A DNA stretch of 64,000 nt from Tragulus kanchil (lineage: Eukaryota; Chordata; Mammalia; Artiodactyla; Tragulidae): contig JAIOJX010000025.1 of NCBI GenBank assembly GCA_022376925.1, positions 93,709,608 through 93,773,607 of the forward strand, read 5' to 3'. This document shows positions 47,626-59,396 of the stretch, piece by piece; the stretch's first letter is position 1, and each line of letters starts with the position of its first letter. The notes beneath the pieces are model-generated. The model was not told the origin of the DNA. It was given only the letters and a program-made list of their open reading frames with translations, and searched no databases. The position numbers and the translations under genes are program-made.

Positions 47626-48288
47626 CTTGGTGATAACCATCCCATAATCCCTTATTCCTTCCAGTCTGGAGGCTTCCCCAGCAGCCCACTCCTTATACAT
47701 ATTGCATCTAAACTCCCAGTCTTAGAAATGCTGATTCCCAGTATTTCCCCCTCTTCCTTTCTTTCCCTTCTGGAAAACTGTGCACATGCCAAATTATTCC
47801 TCTTATTCTTCCATTTTCACAGACAAAGCATTGGTTTGCTGTCTTTTAGAAAATCCTTTCAGAATCTTAATCTCTCTCATCCTTTCCTCCTCTCTTTTGA
47901 CTTACCCAGTCACCTCCTTTCTCTGCTTGTCCTCTTCCATTTCTCTCTCCATCTCCATTCCTCCCTTTCCCTAACATGTTCTCCACCACCCCACTTTCTG
48001 GGATGTGATAAAACATCTTCTATATCTAAAAGAAAAAGAGCCCGTAAATTCTGAAGTGGAATCATTAAAATAAAGTGCTATATTTACAGCCCTTCAGATG
48101 GACCAAATCAAGAAATTTCCATTTGATTTAGTCCTTCAAGTACCCACATTTGAGAGATACTCCATAGTTCATGCTTCGTAGAGTCATCTATTCCTGTGAT
48201 CCCCACCGCCTCCTCCCCATACCACTAAAGTTCCACTAAGGCAGTAGTTTGTTTTGATGTTTCCCTTTTCTTGGCAGATGTAGGTATG
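47626..48288. other. Pyrimidine-rich intron sequence in duplication 14
   Basis: Long TC-rich stretch (about 47740-47990) that gives frames of 171 and 64 residues rich in serine, leucine and proline. This is compositional. It may be an L2 relic. Second display from about 48690 to 49362. Confidence 0.5.
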
Positions 48289-48662
48289 CTTTAAAAAAAA
48301 TTTCCATTTGATTTTAGTTCCTTCAACAATTGTTACTTATTTTTTAGATAAAAGTCCTTTTCCATTAAATATCTTTTGTATCTCAGCAAATATTAAGTTA
48401 TACACAAGCTGTAACAGTATTCCCTTATACTTTATGATTTGCTGTGTTCTCTCTTGATGAATATTTAGGTAGTTTTCAATTTTATAATAATATCCACCAC
48501 TCTTCAGTAGCCAGAAAGTTCCAGAAAGATTGTTACTCTGAGTGAGTGCTGAACATCTCATAAATATTTTACTCACTTTTAGTTGTATAATAAAGTTAAA
48601 ATGTACAGTTTTTAGATGACTTTCATGACTGACACATATACGTACAGACATGTACATCTATG

Positions 48663-48690
48663 TGCACACACACACACACACACACAAACT
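48663..48690. repeat. CA microsatellite (second display)
   Basis: Shorter version of the tract at 47586 within the second copy of duplication 14. It could reflect an allele difference or read error. Confidence 0.9.
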
Positions 48691-49589
48691 CACTCAACTC
48701 CTTGGTGATAACCATCCCATAATCCCTTATTCCTTCAAGTCTGGAGGTTTCCCCCAGCAGCCCACTCCTTATACATATTGCATCTAAACTCCCAGTCTTA
48801 GAAATGCTGATTCCCAGTATTTCCTCTTCCTTTTTTTCCCCTTCTGGAAAACTGTGCACATGCCAAATTATTCCTCTTATTCTTCCATTTTCACAGACAA
48901 AGCATTGGTTTGCTGTCTTTTAGAAAATCCTTTCAGAATCTTAATCTCTCTCATCCTTTCCTCCTCTCTTTTGACTTACCCAGTCACCTCCTTTCTCTGC
49001 TTGTCCTCTTCCATTTCTCTCTCCATCTCCATTCCTCCCTTTCCCTAACATGTTCTCCACCACCCCACTTTCTGGGATGTGATAAAACATCTTCTATATC
49101 TAAAAGAAAAAGAGCCCGTAAATTCTGAAGTGGAATCATTAAAATAAAGTGCTATATTTACAGCCCTTCAGATGGACCAAATCAAGAAATTTCCATTTGA
49201 TTTAGTCCTTCAAGTACCCACATTTGAGAGATACTCCATAGTTCATGCTTCGTAGAGTCATCTATTCCTGTGATCCCCACCGCCTCCTCCCCATACCACT
49301 AAAGTTCCACTAAGGCAGTAGTTTGTTTTGATGTTTCCCTTTTCTTGGCAGATGTAGGTATAGCTTGTTAAATAAAGGAATGAATTTTAGGTAAAACATA
49401 ACATGTTCTTTGATTTTTAAAATGGATGTTCTGTTTTAAAACTTTCATTCCAACTATATTGTTTGCTGTTATTTTGTTTTTCTATTTCAAGTGTAAAATA
49501 TTATATTTCAGAGCTTTTTTTGGAGTATGTTGGTTGCTCCATATGCTGGTCCTGGGACCAGTGACTGCATTACTTTATATGGACTTTGC

Positions 49590-50228
49590 AGAGGTGGTGA
49601 AGGAAATGGTCTTAGAATGGGAAGATTTGTCTGGATTGTCCTGGTAGGCCCAGGACAGTAACCGAGGACCTTAGAAGAGGGAGGCAGTGGGGTCAGAGGA
49701 GGAGCTATCATGACAGAAGTAGAGGTCAGAGTAAGCTGAGGGATGAAAGTGACCTCTGGAAGCTTGAAGGGTAAGGAAGCTGGTTATGCCCCAGAAGGAA
49801 TACAGCTGTGCTGACAGCTTGATTTTAGTTCAGAGAGACCCATTGTGGACCTTCTGGCCTCTAAAACTGTAAGATAATAAGCCTTTTTTTGTTTTTAATT
49901 TAGCCACTTTTATTGAGTTTTTTTTATTTCTCTATTTCATCCATCTTTATTCTTTGGCCTGTGTGGGCCTCCCGTTGCAGTGGCTTCTCTCTTTACAGGA
50001 CACTGGCTCTGGGCACATGCTCTCCAGAGCGCTGGCTCTGTAATTGGACACACCAGTCTAGCCACTCCGCAGCATGTGAAATCTTCCTGGGCCAGGAATC
50101 GAACCGGTGCCCCTTGCACTGCAAGGCGGACTCTTTACCCACTGTACCACCAGGGAAACCCAAATCTATGCTGTTTTAGACCACTAAGTTTGGGGTAACT
50201 TGTTACAATAATAGGAAACTAGGGTAAC
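49590..50228 (+). mobile_element. Old dispersed repeat, probably L1M-type, split by a SINE
   Basis: Text such as CTGTGCTGACAGCTTGATTT, CAGAGAGACCCATTG, AACTGTAAGATAATAAG, and after the SINE ACCACTAAGTTTGGGG and AATAGGAAACTAG is a common mammalian repeat end, which I associate with old L1 families, though I am unsure of the name. The nested SINE occupies 49900-50162. Confidence 0.6.
49900..50162 (-). mobile_element. tRNA-derived SINE nested in an older repeat
   Basis: Antisense SINE: AATTTAGCCACTTTTATTGA tail, TGGGCCTCCCGTTGC, CCAGAGCGCTGGCTC, antisense B box GGAATCGAACC and head CCACCAGGGAAACCC. It splits an older repeat whose text resumes at 50163 with AAATCTATGCTGTTTTAG. Confidence 0.92.
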
Positions 50229-50289
50229 AGCCTTGGGAAAATTCCTTGAATTTGGAGTCTGTTTCTCCATCGTTTTTTTTTTTTTTTCC

Positions 50290-50595
50290 CATAAAAAAGC
50301 TTCTTTGAGGTGTATTTTTACATATCATGAAGTCCCCCATTTCAAGTATACAATTTAATGATTATTGACCACTTTTCCGAACGGTATAACCATCACCGAA
50401 TCAGTTGGAGATGTTTTTACTGCCCCCATGTGACCCTTCATGCACAGTTTACAGTTAAGTCAACCTCCAGGCAACAATTAATCAACTGTCTTTATAAATC
50501 TTCTGTTTCTTGACATTCTGTATAAATAGAATCATTCTGTATGTGGTATCCTGTGTTTCTTTTCTTTTTTTTTTCCACTGTGGAATAATACTCCT
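50290..50595 (-). mobile_element. Old L1 3' fragment (first display)
   Basis: Antisense L1M-like: TCAAGTATACAATTTAATG, AACGGTATAACCATCACCG, CCAGGCAACAATTAATC, GTATAAATAGAATCATTCTG, ending with CACTGTGGAATAATACTCC. Repeated from 51409 by duplication 15. Confidence 0.8.
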
Positions 50596-50599
50596 TTAA

Positions 50600-50705
50600 C
50601 AGAGATAAGAGCAGTACCTTCTTCCTAGAATTGTCGTGAAGCTTAAATCAGATCGTGAATTCAGAGTGTTTGGCATAGTGTCCAACACATAGTAAATCTT
50701 CTTTT
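50600..50705 (+). repeat. MIR tail
   Basis: GAGCAGTACCTTCTTCCTAG, AATTGTCGTGAAGC, TTGGCATAGTGTCCAACAC, ATAGTAAATC is the right half of a MIR. Repeated near 51693-51800. Confidence 0.7.
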
Positions 50706-51408
50706 TCTAATACTTACTATTCCTTTTGTTACATTTTTCCAGATTCTTGAAAAAATTCACAAAAGCATAGTTTGGCACACAGTGCTGCTGTTCTTCTAGT
50801 CTTATTTATGTTGTGTGTAATGTAAATTTAATTTATATTAAATTGATTTTGGGGAGTGGCCTAGGAACTTAAATGCCACGCTTACTTTTTCCCTCCTTTT
50901 GAGTATGTTTTGTATACTAGGTGACTGATTTATAGTGTGAATTTTTAGAGCACAGTTACTTTCTACCTGAATCCTGCCTGTATTCAAATAGATTATATGC
51001 ATGTTCTGAACTTACCTTGAAATTGAGAGGTCTTTAGATGATGCCTGCTGCCACCAAAACTGAAAGGGAAGAGGAAGAGTAAGCAGCATCCAGTCTTAAG
51101 AAAATCTTCGTGAAAGTTACAAATCTTTTAGGGGTATTAAAGAAACCCTTTGGAGTTTCTTTCATTTTGACTGTCAGACTGATATCCTGCTGGGATTTGA
51201 ATCAAGAAAATAAGAGCCAGTAAAGAAGAAAACAGTGGTTGTGGGTAGAGCAAATAACAGCCTCTATTCTTGGAGTTGTTGTAGCATTTTGAAATTACTT
51301 CTGTTTTGGATCTCTATTGTATAGTTGTGTAAGCCTGTTGACAAATCTGCTTCTTCGTGATTCCTCCCCCTCAGCCCACTTGTAAATGTCTTTAGGTCAG
51401 GAATCTGA

Positions 51409-51690
51409 TTTTTACATATCATGAAGTCCCCATTTCAAGTATACAATTTAATGATTATTGACCACTTTTCCGAACGGTATAACCATCACCGAATCAGTTG
51501 GAGATGTTTTTACTGCCCCCATGTGACCCTTCATGCACAGTTTACAGTTAAGTCAACCTCCAGGCAACAATTAATCAACTGTCTTTATAAATCTTCTGTT
51601 TCTTGACATTCTGTATAAATAGAATCATTCTGTATGTGGTATCCTGTGTTTCTTTTCTTTTTTTTTTCCACTGTGGAATAATACTCCTTT
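51409..51690 (-). mobile_element. Old L1 3' fragment (second display)
   Basis: Same fragment as at 50290, lacking its first approximately 24 bp because duplication 15 starts within it. Confidence 0.8.
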
Positions 51691-51800
51691 AACAGAGATA
51701 AGAGCAGTACCTTCTTCCTAGAATTGTCGTGAAGCTTAAATCAGATCGTGAATTCAGAGTGTTTGGCATAGTGTCCAACACATAGTAAATCTTCTTTTTC

Positions 51801-53089
51801 TAATACTTACTATTCCTTTTGTTACATTTTTCCAGATTCTTGAAAAAATTCACAAAAGCATAGTTTGGCACACAGTGCTGCTGTTCTTCTAGTCTTATTT
51901 ATGTTGTGTGTAATGTAAATTTAATTTATATTAAATTGATTTTGGGGAGTGGCCTAGGAACTTAAATGCCACGCTTACTTTTTCCCTCCTTTTGAGTATG
52001 TTTTGTATACTAGGTGACTGATTTATAGTGTGAATTTTTAGAGCACAGTTACTTTCTACCTGAATCCTGCCTGTATTCAAATAGATTATATGCATGTTCT
52101 GAACTTACCTTGAAATTGAGAGGTCTTTAGATGATGCTCTGCTGCCACCAAAACTGAAAGGGAAGAGGAAGAGTAAGCAGCATCCAGTCTTAAGAAAATC
52201 TTCGTGAAAGTTACAAATCTTTTAGGGGTATTAAAGAAACCCTTTGGAGTTTCTTTCATTTTGACTGTCAGACTGATATCCTGCTGGGATTTGAATCAAG
52301 AAAATAAGAGCCAGTAAAGAAGAAAACAGTGGTTGTGGGTAGAGCAAATAACAGCCTCTATTCTTGGAGTTGTTGTAGCATTTTGAAATTACTTCTGTTT
52401 TGGATCTCTATTGTATAGTTGTGTAAGCCTGTTGACAAATCTGCTTCTTCGTGATTCCTCCCCCTCAGCCCACTTGTAAATGTCTTTAGGTCAGGAATCT
52501 GATTTATCCATCTTAGAAGTGGTAGTGACTTCCTTAGCTTCTGATACTGTAATTGGTAGATGGATGAATGGTTGAATTTATGCATGGATGGATAGCTGGT
52601 AGTGTAGTGCTTAGAAAAAGTACCGCACAGCTCTTCTTGGACAACAACATTCTCCTGTGTTCCTCCGGACTGCCTCTCCCCCACCAAAAAACAGATGAAG
52701 GGAACAAGTTCATAGTAGTGGATTGGTTTTCATTTTTGTGACTGATAAAGTATCTACCTTTTCTGAAAACTGGCAAAATGCTTTAGCTGAAGAATATAGA
52801 AATGCATAGTACCTCAAAAGGTTTTCTGTATTAGACAAACTAAGTTGTCTTATTGTGAATTCTTTTAAGACTCATTTTGGCTTAGTTGTAGGTAGGTTAG
52901 CTAAATTCAAGAAATCTAGTATTTCATTTTTTAAAAAAATTTTCCAAAGAAGTAAATACCCATGTCATTTGCAAACATTTTGGCTCATTTTAGCTGAGTA
53001 AAGGCTGACTTCAGAATCTGTGCCTCATTTTTATTTTGTTCTTTCTTGCCCTGCTATTTAAAACCTTGGTTGCTGTCTAATGCTTATAT
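51801..53089. other. Unclassified intron sequence in duplications 15 and 16
   Basis: No repeat recognised apart from GGATGGAT-type short repetition near 52557-52595. Confidence 0.45.
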
Positions 53090-54450
53090 ATAGAAAGAGG
53101 TGAGGCACAATAGCCAAGAAATGAAAGTCACCCAAGTGTCCACTGATAGATGAATGGATAAGCAAAAATGTGGTGTATACATGCAAGGGATTATTCAGCC
53201 TTGAAAAGGAAGGATGTTCTGTCATTTGGGACAACGTGAGCAAACATAAAGGACATTATAGCCACATGAAATAGCCCCACAAAACACAAATGCACATGTG
53301 GTTACTTAAAATGGTCAGGGAAAAAAATCGCTGCTAAGAAAATCTTCGTGAAAGTTACAAATCTTTTAGGGGTATTAAAGAAACCCTTTGGAGTTTCTTT
53401 CATTTTGACTGTCAGACTGATATCCTGCTGGGATTTGAATCAAGAAAATAAGAGCCAGTAAAGAAGAAAACAGTGGTTGTGGGTAGAGCAAATAACAGCC
53501 TCTATTCTTGGAGTTGTTGTAGCATTTTGAAATTACTTCTGTTTTGGATCTCTATTGTATAGTTGTGTAAGCCTGTTGACAAATCTGCTTCTTCGTGATT
53601 CCTCCCCCTCAGCCCACTTGTAAATGTCTTTAGGTCAGGAATCTGATTTATCCATCTTAGAAGTGGTAGTGACTTCCTTAGCTTCTGATACTGTAATTGG
53701 TAGATGGATGAATGGTTGAATTTATGCATGGATGGATAGCTGGTAGTGTAGTGCTTAGAAAAAGTACCGCACAGCTCTTCTTGGACAACAACATTCTCCT
53801 GTGTTCCTCCGGACTGCCTCTCCCCCACCAAAAAACAGATGAAGGGAACAAGTTCATAGTAGTGGATTGGTTTTCATTTTTGTGACTGATAAAGTATCTA
53901 CCTTTTCTGAAAACTGGCAAAATGCTTTAGCTGAAGAATATAGAAATGCATAGTACCTCAAAAGGTTTTCTGTATTAGACAAACTAAGTTGTCTTATTGT
54001 GAATTCTTTTAAGACTCATTTTGGCTTAGTTGTAGGTAGGTTAGCTAAATTCAAGAAATCTAGTATTTCATTTTTTAAAAAAATTTTCCAAAGAAGTAAA
54101 TACCCATGTCATTTGCAAACATTTTGGCTCATTTTAGCTGAGTAAAGGCTGACTTCAGAATCTGTGCCTCATTTTTATTTTGTTCTTTCTTGCCCTGCTA
54201 TTTAAAACCTTGGTTGCTGTCTAATGCTTATATATAGAAAGAGGTGAGGCACAATAGCCAAGAAATGAAAGTCACCCAAGTGTCCACTGATAGATGAATG
54301 GATAAGCAAAAATGTGGTGTATACATGCAAGGGATTATTCAGCCTTGAAAAGGAAGGATGTTCTGTCATTTGGGACAACGTGAGCAAACATAAAGGACAT
54401 TATAGCCACATGAAATAGCCCCACAAAAACACAAATGCACATGTGGTTAC
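52191..54450. repeat. Direct duplication 16 (offset 1144-1145 bp)
   Basis: 52191-53305 recurs as 53335-54450, with a 29-bp spacer. The left 315 bp is also the right end of duplication 15, so it is present at 51096, 52191 and 53335. The first copy stops inside an L1 3' region that the second copy completes. Confidence 0.95.
53090..53305 (+). mobile_element. L1 3' region cut at a duplication junction
   Basis: ATAGCCAAGAAATGAAAG, CACTGATAGATGAATGG, GATTATTCAGCCTTG, AGCCACATGAAATAGCC, then a break. The text continues properly only in the second copy. Confidence 0.8.
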
Positions 54451-54695
54451 AGTTAAATGAGATATTTAAAATAGTTAAATTCATAGAAACAAAAAGTGGA
54501 AAGTTGGTTGCTAGGGGCTGAGGAACAGGAAGAGGGGAGTTGTTTAATGGCTATAGAGTTCAGTTTTGCAAGATTAAAGAGTTTTGGAGGTCTGTTTCGC
54601 AATAATGTGAATATACTTATACTGAACCTCTACACTTAAAAATGGTTATCATGGTAAATTTTACGATGTTTGTTTTTACCACAATTTTTAAAAAG
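54234..54695 (+). mobile_element. L1 3' region, complete display
   Basis: As at 53090, then TTCATAGAAACAAAAAGTGG, GGTTGCTAGGGGCTGAGG, TTTTGGAGGTCTG, CACTTAAAAATGG and TTTTTACCACAATTTTTAAA. A normal sense-strand L1 3' end. Confidence 0.85.
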
Positions 54696-55424
54696 AGAGG
54701 CAGCAAGGAGCCGAAATTTCAGTCAGGTTTGCTTCTTGAAGAAACTTTTCTAGAGTATTCAGTAGGCTAAGGTTTAGAAGGAAGCACATGTATGTACACG
54801 TAGTGCAAAATAAAGCAACAATAGGCTGGTCATCATTTCCTTACTGTTTACCATGTTTTAACTAAGATTCATGAGACTTTTGCCAGTGTATAGCTAGACA
54901 GATACCATGAGGCTCAGCCTAAGATTGAAACAATTTCTTTCCAACTATTTTGAAGGTGATTTTAACACTCTTAAGAGGTTTTCTTACTCTTTTGATAACC
55001 AATGTTGTGCATCCCTACTGAGTTCAGAAAATGCACTGATACTATAGGAATGAAGGATTCAAGCTTCACTTTTCAGTAACATTACAGAATGAGCTCTTGG
55101 TAAAGACCATGTGTTTCTTGGTATTTATTTCTCTGAAGGTCTTGCCAGTGTTTCTTTAGCCTATGTGGAAGCATTCCAATTGTTCCAATCCAGGTGTTTT
55201 CTAAGTCAAAGATGGCTGCTTTTACCTGTAAGTTGCAGATTTGAGAAGTGTCTCTTCCCATTGGAGATGGAATATATTGTAAATGCTATTTATTCTGATG
55301 CTAACAAGTATAAGAACATAAGATGTATTCTCTATACTGTATACTGTATACTATACACTACAACCATATGGTACATTTATATACAAAGAAGAACTTTTTG
55401 TGATGCCATTAGCACTTTATTTTT

Positions 55425-55715
55425 CTCAGTTATATCGAGATATACTTAGCATATAACATTCATAAATTTAAGATGTACAGTGTGTTGATTTGATATGTTT
55501 AAATATTGCAAAATCATTACCACCGTAGCATTCATTAACACCTCCATCAGGTCACATAATTACCTTTTTTTTTTATTTTTGTGGTGAAAACATTTAAGAT
55601 CTACTCTATCAGCAATATACTGTATATAGTACAATATTTCAAACTATAAGCACCAGGCTATGCATTTGGTTTCTGGAACTTATTCATCTTACAGCTGAAA
55701 GTTTAAAGTAACTTT
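55425..55715 (-). mobile_element. L1 3' fragment (first display)
   Basis: Antisense L1: AGATATACTTAGCATATAAC, TGTGTTGATTTGATATG, ATCATTACCACCG, AAGATCTACTCTATCAGC, ATTCATCTTACAGCTG. Repeated by duplication 17. Confidence 0.8.
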
Positions 55716-56501
55716 TAATTAAATTGAAAGTGAACTATAAAAATCACTTCTGCCTTTTGGAGTATGCAAGAAGCCATGTGTAGTAGTAGCAAATTTCAGT
55801 CATCTTTGCTTCTTGAAGAAACTTTTCTATATTATTCAGTAGGCTAAGGTTTAGAAGGAAGCACATGTATGTACACGTAGTGCAAAATAAAGCAACAATA
55901 GGCTGGTCATCATTTCCTTACTGTTTACCATGTTTTAACTAAGATTCATGAGACTTTTGCCAGTGTATAGCTAGACAGATACCATGAGGCTCAGCCTAAG
56001 ATTGAAACAATTTCTTTCCAACTATTTTGAAGGTGATTTTAACACTCTTAAGAGGTTTTCTTACTCTTTTGATAACCAATGTTGTGCATCCCTACTGAGT
56101 TCAGAAAATGCACTGATACTATAGGAATGAAGGATTCAAGCTTCACTTTTCAGTAACATTACAGAATGAGCTCTTGGTAAAGACCATGTGTTTCTTGGTA
56201 TTTATTTCTCTGAAGGTCTTGCCAGTGTTTCTTTAGCCTATGTGGAAGCATTCCAATTGTTCCAATCCAGGTGTTTTCTAAGTCAAAGATGGCTGCTTTT
56301 ACCTGTAAGTTGCAGATTTGAGAAGTGTCTCTTCCCATTGGAGATGGAATATATTGTAAATGCTATTTATTCTGATGCTAACAAGTATAAGAACATAAGA
56401 TGTATTCTCTATACTGTATACTGTATACTATACACTACAACCATATGGTACATTTATATACAAAGAAGAACTTTTTGTGATGCCATTAGCACTTTATTTT
56501 T

Positions 56502-56792
56502 CTCAGTTATATCGAGATATACTTAGCATATAACATTCATAAATTTAAGATGTACAGTGTGTTGATTTGATATGTTTAAATATTGCAAAATCATTACCAC
56601 CGTAGCATTCATTAACACCTCCATCAGGTCACATAATTACCTTTTTTTTTTATTTTTGTGGTGAAAACATTTAAGATCTACTCTATCAGCAATATACTGT
56701 ATATAGTACAATATTTCAAACTATAAGCACCAGGCTATGCATTTGGTTTCTGGAACTTATTCATCTTACAGCTGAAAGTTTAAAGTAACTTT
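56502..56792 (-). mobile_element. L1 3' fragment (second display)
   Basis: Copy of 55425-55715 at an offset of 1077 bp within duplication 17. Confidence 0.8.
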
Positions 56793-56867
56793 TAATTAAA
56801 TTGAAAGTGAACTATAAAAATCACTTCTGCCTTTTGGAGTATGCAAGAAGCCATGTGTAGTAGTAGC

Positions 56868-57657
56868 ATGTTGGAAATTTAAGATGATTTAGACAGGCTG
56901 CCTGCCCTTAAGATATTAATACTTACAAGTCAAATGTAGAGAAATACCTTCATAGCAAATTGTGACACAAAACAGACACTTACAGAATACTAGAAGATTA
57001 CTTACACTTACATTGTAATAGAATAATAGAAAATTAAATGAATTCCTTGAAAATAAGGAAGAAGCAGCTAATTTTGGTAAAGATAGAGAGTGCAGCTTAG
57101 TTGAAGCTTGGAAGATAAATAGACTTTACTAGGTGAAGTTGGAGAGGAAAGACTCTCCAGGAATAAACATGTAGAAGTGGAAGCTCTAAGACTGAACATA
57201 TGTTATCACATTATAGGATCCTAAGGAGCAGGGGAAAAAATGATGACAAATGACTAAAAGTGACATGAGGCATTCAGACTAACATTCTGATCTTAATCAC
57301 TTTTGGTGGCATAAAGTTTGTAACCAAGCCGAGAATCAAGAGTGATATTCGCTGCTAACAGTGAGAAGTTTCTGTAGATAAGGCCCTGAAATTATTCCTA
57401 TAAATGAAAAATGAGATTTCTCCTCTTCCGCTTTAAAATGAGAATTTGTTGTAAAGTTGTGTTTCTATAAAATCCCTATGTTCTGTTAATGTTGGTGGAA
57501 CTCATACATACCTGCTCTTCTGTTCCTCCTCTGGTGTCTTAAGGCTGTCAGCAGTTTACCCTCACCTCATGTCACCAGTGTGCTTCATCAGAAAAGTAGA
57601 ATTACAGAATGGAAGCAATCCAAATACCATTGAGGGCAAAATTCAGAGTTTGAAAAT
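56868..57657. other. Unclassified single-copy intron sequence
   Basis: AT-rich, with no exon or repeat recognised. Confidence 0.5.
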
Positions 57658-57760
57658 GACGAGGTGTCCAGAGAGGTTCAGTGCCTAAGTGGCAAGTGTA
57701 ATAAATGGCAGTAGCAGCCCAGGAGCTGTGGCCCTGAGCCCAGGGCTCCTCCTAGCTCCA
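57658..57760 (-). repeat. MIR fragment
   Basis: CAGAGAGGTTCAGTGCCTAA, AATGGCAGTAGCAGCCCAGG, CCAGGGCTCC fits an antisense MIR inside a locally GC-richer patch. Confidence 0.6.
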
Positions 57761-58248
57761 GCACAGCATTGGGTCTAGGAGAGGGCTTCCACCGCTGTGC
57801 GTGGGCCCAGCCTCCCTCTGTATGTCTTGTCATGTTTTGGCTCTTCTGTCTAAAGTTGGTCATCTGAAATGCAGTAGATACTCTGACTGCTTCTGGGTCA
57901 GACTGTTTGATAAGAGCTGAATGGAGTTATAAGTCCATCATTCTTAATCTGCTACTTTAAGATGAGCCACATTTTTGTATAAAAATGAGAATCATGGAGA
58001 ATTTCCCTCAGATTTTAAATTGGGGCCCTCCTTTTCACCCAGAATTTATTAGATCCTTTCTGATTGTGAGACTTTCAGACAGTGTCTTTGAGACACCAAC
58101 ACTTAATCTCCCTTAATTCTGGTAGTGGTCTGGAAAAACCCTTTCTACCCATTTGTCTTTACCTTAGTTTTTTCCTTGTGTCTCCACTATTAACAGATTT
58201 TCTATAAAATATTTAAGGAGACATTTTGTGTTACTATAACATGGCAGA
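57761..58248. other. Unclassified single-copy intron sequence
   Basis: No exon, repeat or motif recognised. A short GC-richer patch near 57761-57830 abuts the MIR fragment. Confidence 0.45.
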
Positions 58249-58550
58249 TTTTGGGGGATGGTGCTGGATTGGGGTTGGAGGGGGGTGGGCAGGCCGCTTC
58301 TATTGATCTTTCATTTATCTATTTTCATTCATCTTTGTTCTTTGGCCCGTGTGGGCCTCCCATCACAATGGCCTCTGTTGTCGCAGAGCACTGGCTCTGG
58401 GCGCATGCGCTCCAGAGCTCCGGCTGGGTAGTTGGACACATCGGTCCAGCTGCTCCGCGGCACGTGGGATCTTCCCAGGCCAGGGATTGAACCGGCGCCC
58501 CTTGCACTGCAAGGCGGTGTCCTTACCCGCTGGACTACCAGGGAAGCCCC
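58249..58550 (-). mobile_element. Young tRNA-derived SINE lacking its A tail
   Basis: Reverse-strand copy: GGGGTGGGCAGGCCGCTTC, TTCATTCATCTTTGTTC, CCGCGGCACGTGGG, head CTACCAGGGAAGCCCC. The 3' TAAA/A tail of the other young copies is missing and no target-site duplication is visible, so the 3' end was lost or disturbed. Confidence 0.92.
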
Positions 58551-59381
58551 ATCAGTCACTTTTTTATGAAATCTCTAATATGAGAGGAAAAACATGGAAG
58601 CTGAAATACATAGTATAAAAGGAATACCTAGAAACACCAACATCTTGGTTCTTAAGAAGGGAAGTATTGCCAGGGGATAGGGGGAAGATGCAGGTACAAG
58701 AAGAGTTCTGGAAATTTTTGGTTCCACTGCCTCACCTCAATTTCAAGAAACGTGAAGAGCTTCATTATTGAATGTTATCTTTTAAAACAATCTTCTTTAT
58801 TTGTACTAACATTTTATTTGTAACATTTAAACACAGTACAGTCACAGTCATTAGTAGGATAGTACACATGGTTATTAAACCTGACTGATCTTCAGTAGTA
58901 GATTGTTTTGTTTTTGTTTTTGTTTTTTTCAGAGAAAATAAATAAGGGAGAAAGTCCCAGCATATCCATGTGTTTTACTACAAAACAGTTAGTAGAGAAT
59001 GTAATATTTATATGTAATGTATGTGGACAAGATTGGGTGATATGATCAAATGATAATACAGTTAGGTTCATTCAGCCCTCAGTGAAAAATCATATTCTAA
59101 GGGTACTGATGAATCAAACGATGACAGTCCAAAGAGAGTTTGCAAGTGAAGCATCTCATCACTCGCTGCCTCCCTAAGCCTTTTGTTATGACTTGGATCA
59201 AGACATAGAAGACTTTATGCATATGAAAGTAGTCACTGAAACAAAGCTGAGGAGGAGAACAAATATGTCCACTAGCAAGGTTAGAAATAAAAGACTGAAG
59301 TCGACTACAGAAATGTTAGATGTTTCTTTGTGTCTTATCATAAGTGGAAAAAATGGATGAAGGCTTAGCATTTTGATATTT
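58551..59381. other. Unclassified single-copy intron sequence
   Basis: Lies between two young SINEs in opposite orientation. No exon or repeat recognised. Confidence 0.5.
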
Positions 59382-59396
59382 AAATATCTAGTGTTG

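Larger units (their letters stand above)
47291..49363. repeat. Direct duplication 14 (offset about 1074-1077 bp)
   Basis: 47291-48288 recurs as about 48366-49362. The CA microsatellite is shorter in copy two. The approximately 77-bp spacer starting at 48289 contains a mangled copy of text from 48114-48140 and ends with a corrupted form of the sequence preceding copy one (TTTAGATAA ... CCATTAAATATC versus TTTAGATAACC ... CATAAATATC). Confidence 0.93.
50314..52508. repeat. Direct duplication 15 (offset 1094-1095 bp, no spacer)
   Basis: 50314-51412 recurs as 51409-52508, sharing ATTT at the junction. Differences are one C in a C run (GTCCCCCATT versus GTCCCCATT) and GATGCCTGC versus GATGCTCTGC. 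The unit carries L1 3' and MIR relics. Confidence 0.95.
54714..56867. repeat. Direct duplication 17 (offset 1077 bp, no spacer)
   Basis: 54714-55790 is immediately followed by 55791-56867. A few substitutions lie near the left end (CAGGTTTGC versus CATCTTTGC; TAGAGTATTC versus TATATTATTC). A 112-residue open frame at 55111 is repeated exactly at 56188; it covers AT-rich DNA and part of an L1 remnant and is not taken as a gene. Confidence 0.96.

Noticed and set aside
47539..48054. 171-residue frame rich in serine, leucine and histidine
   Set aside because: It starts in a CA microsatellite (threonine-histidine run) and continues in TC-rich sequence. The composition explains the lack of stops.
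55111..55449. 112-residue frame present twice (also 56188)
   Set aside because: It lies in duplication 17 and runs into an L1 3' remnant. No domain or splice evidence.
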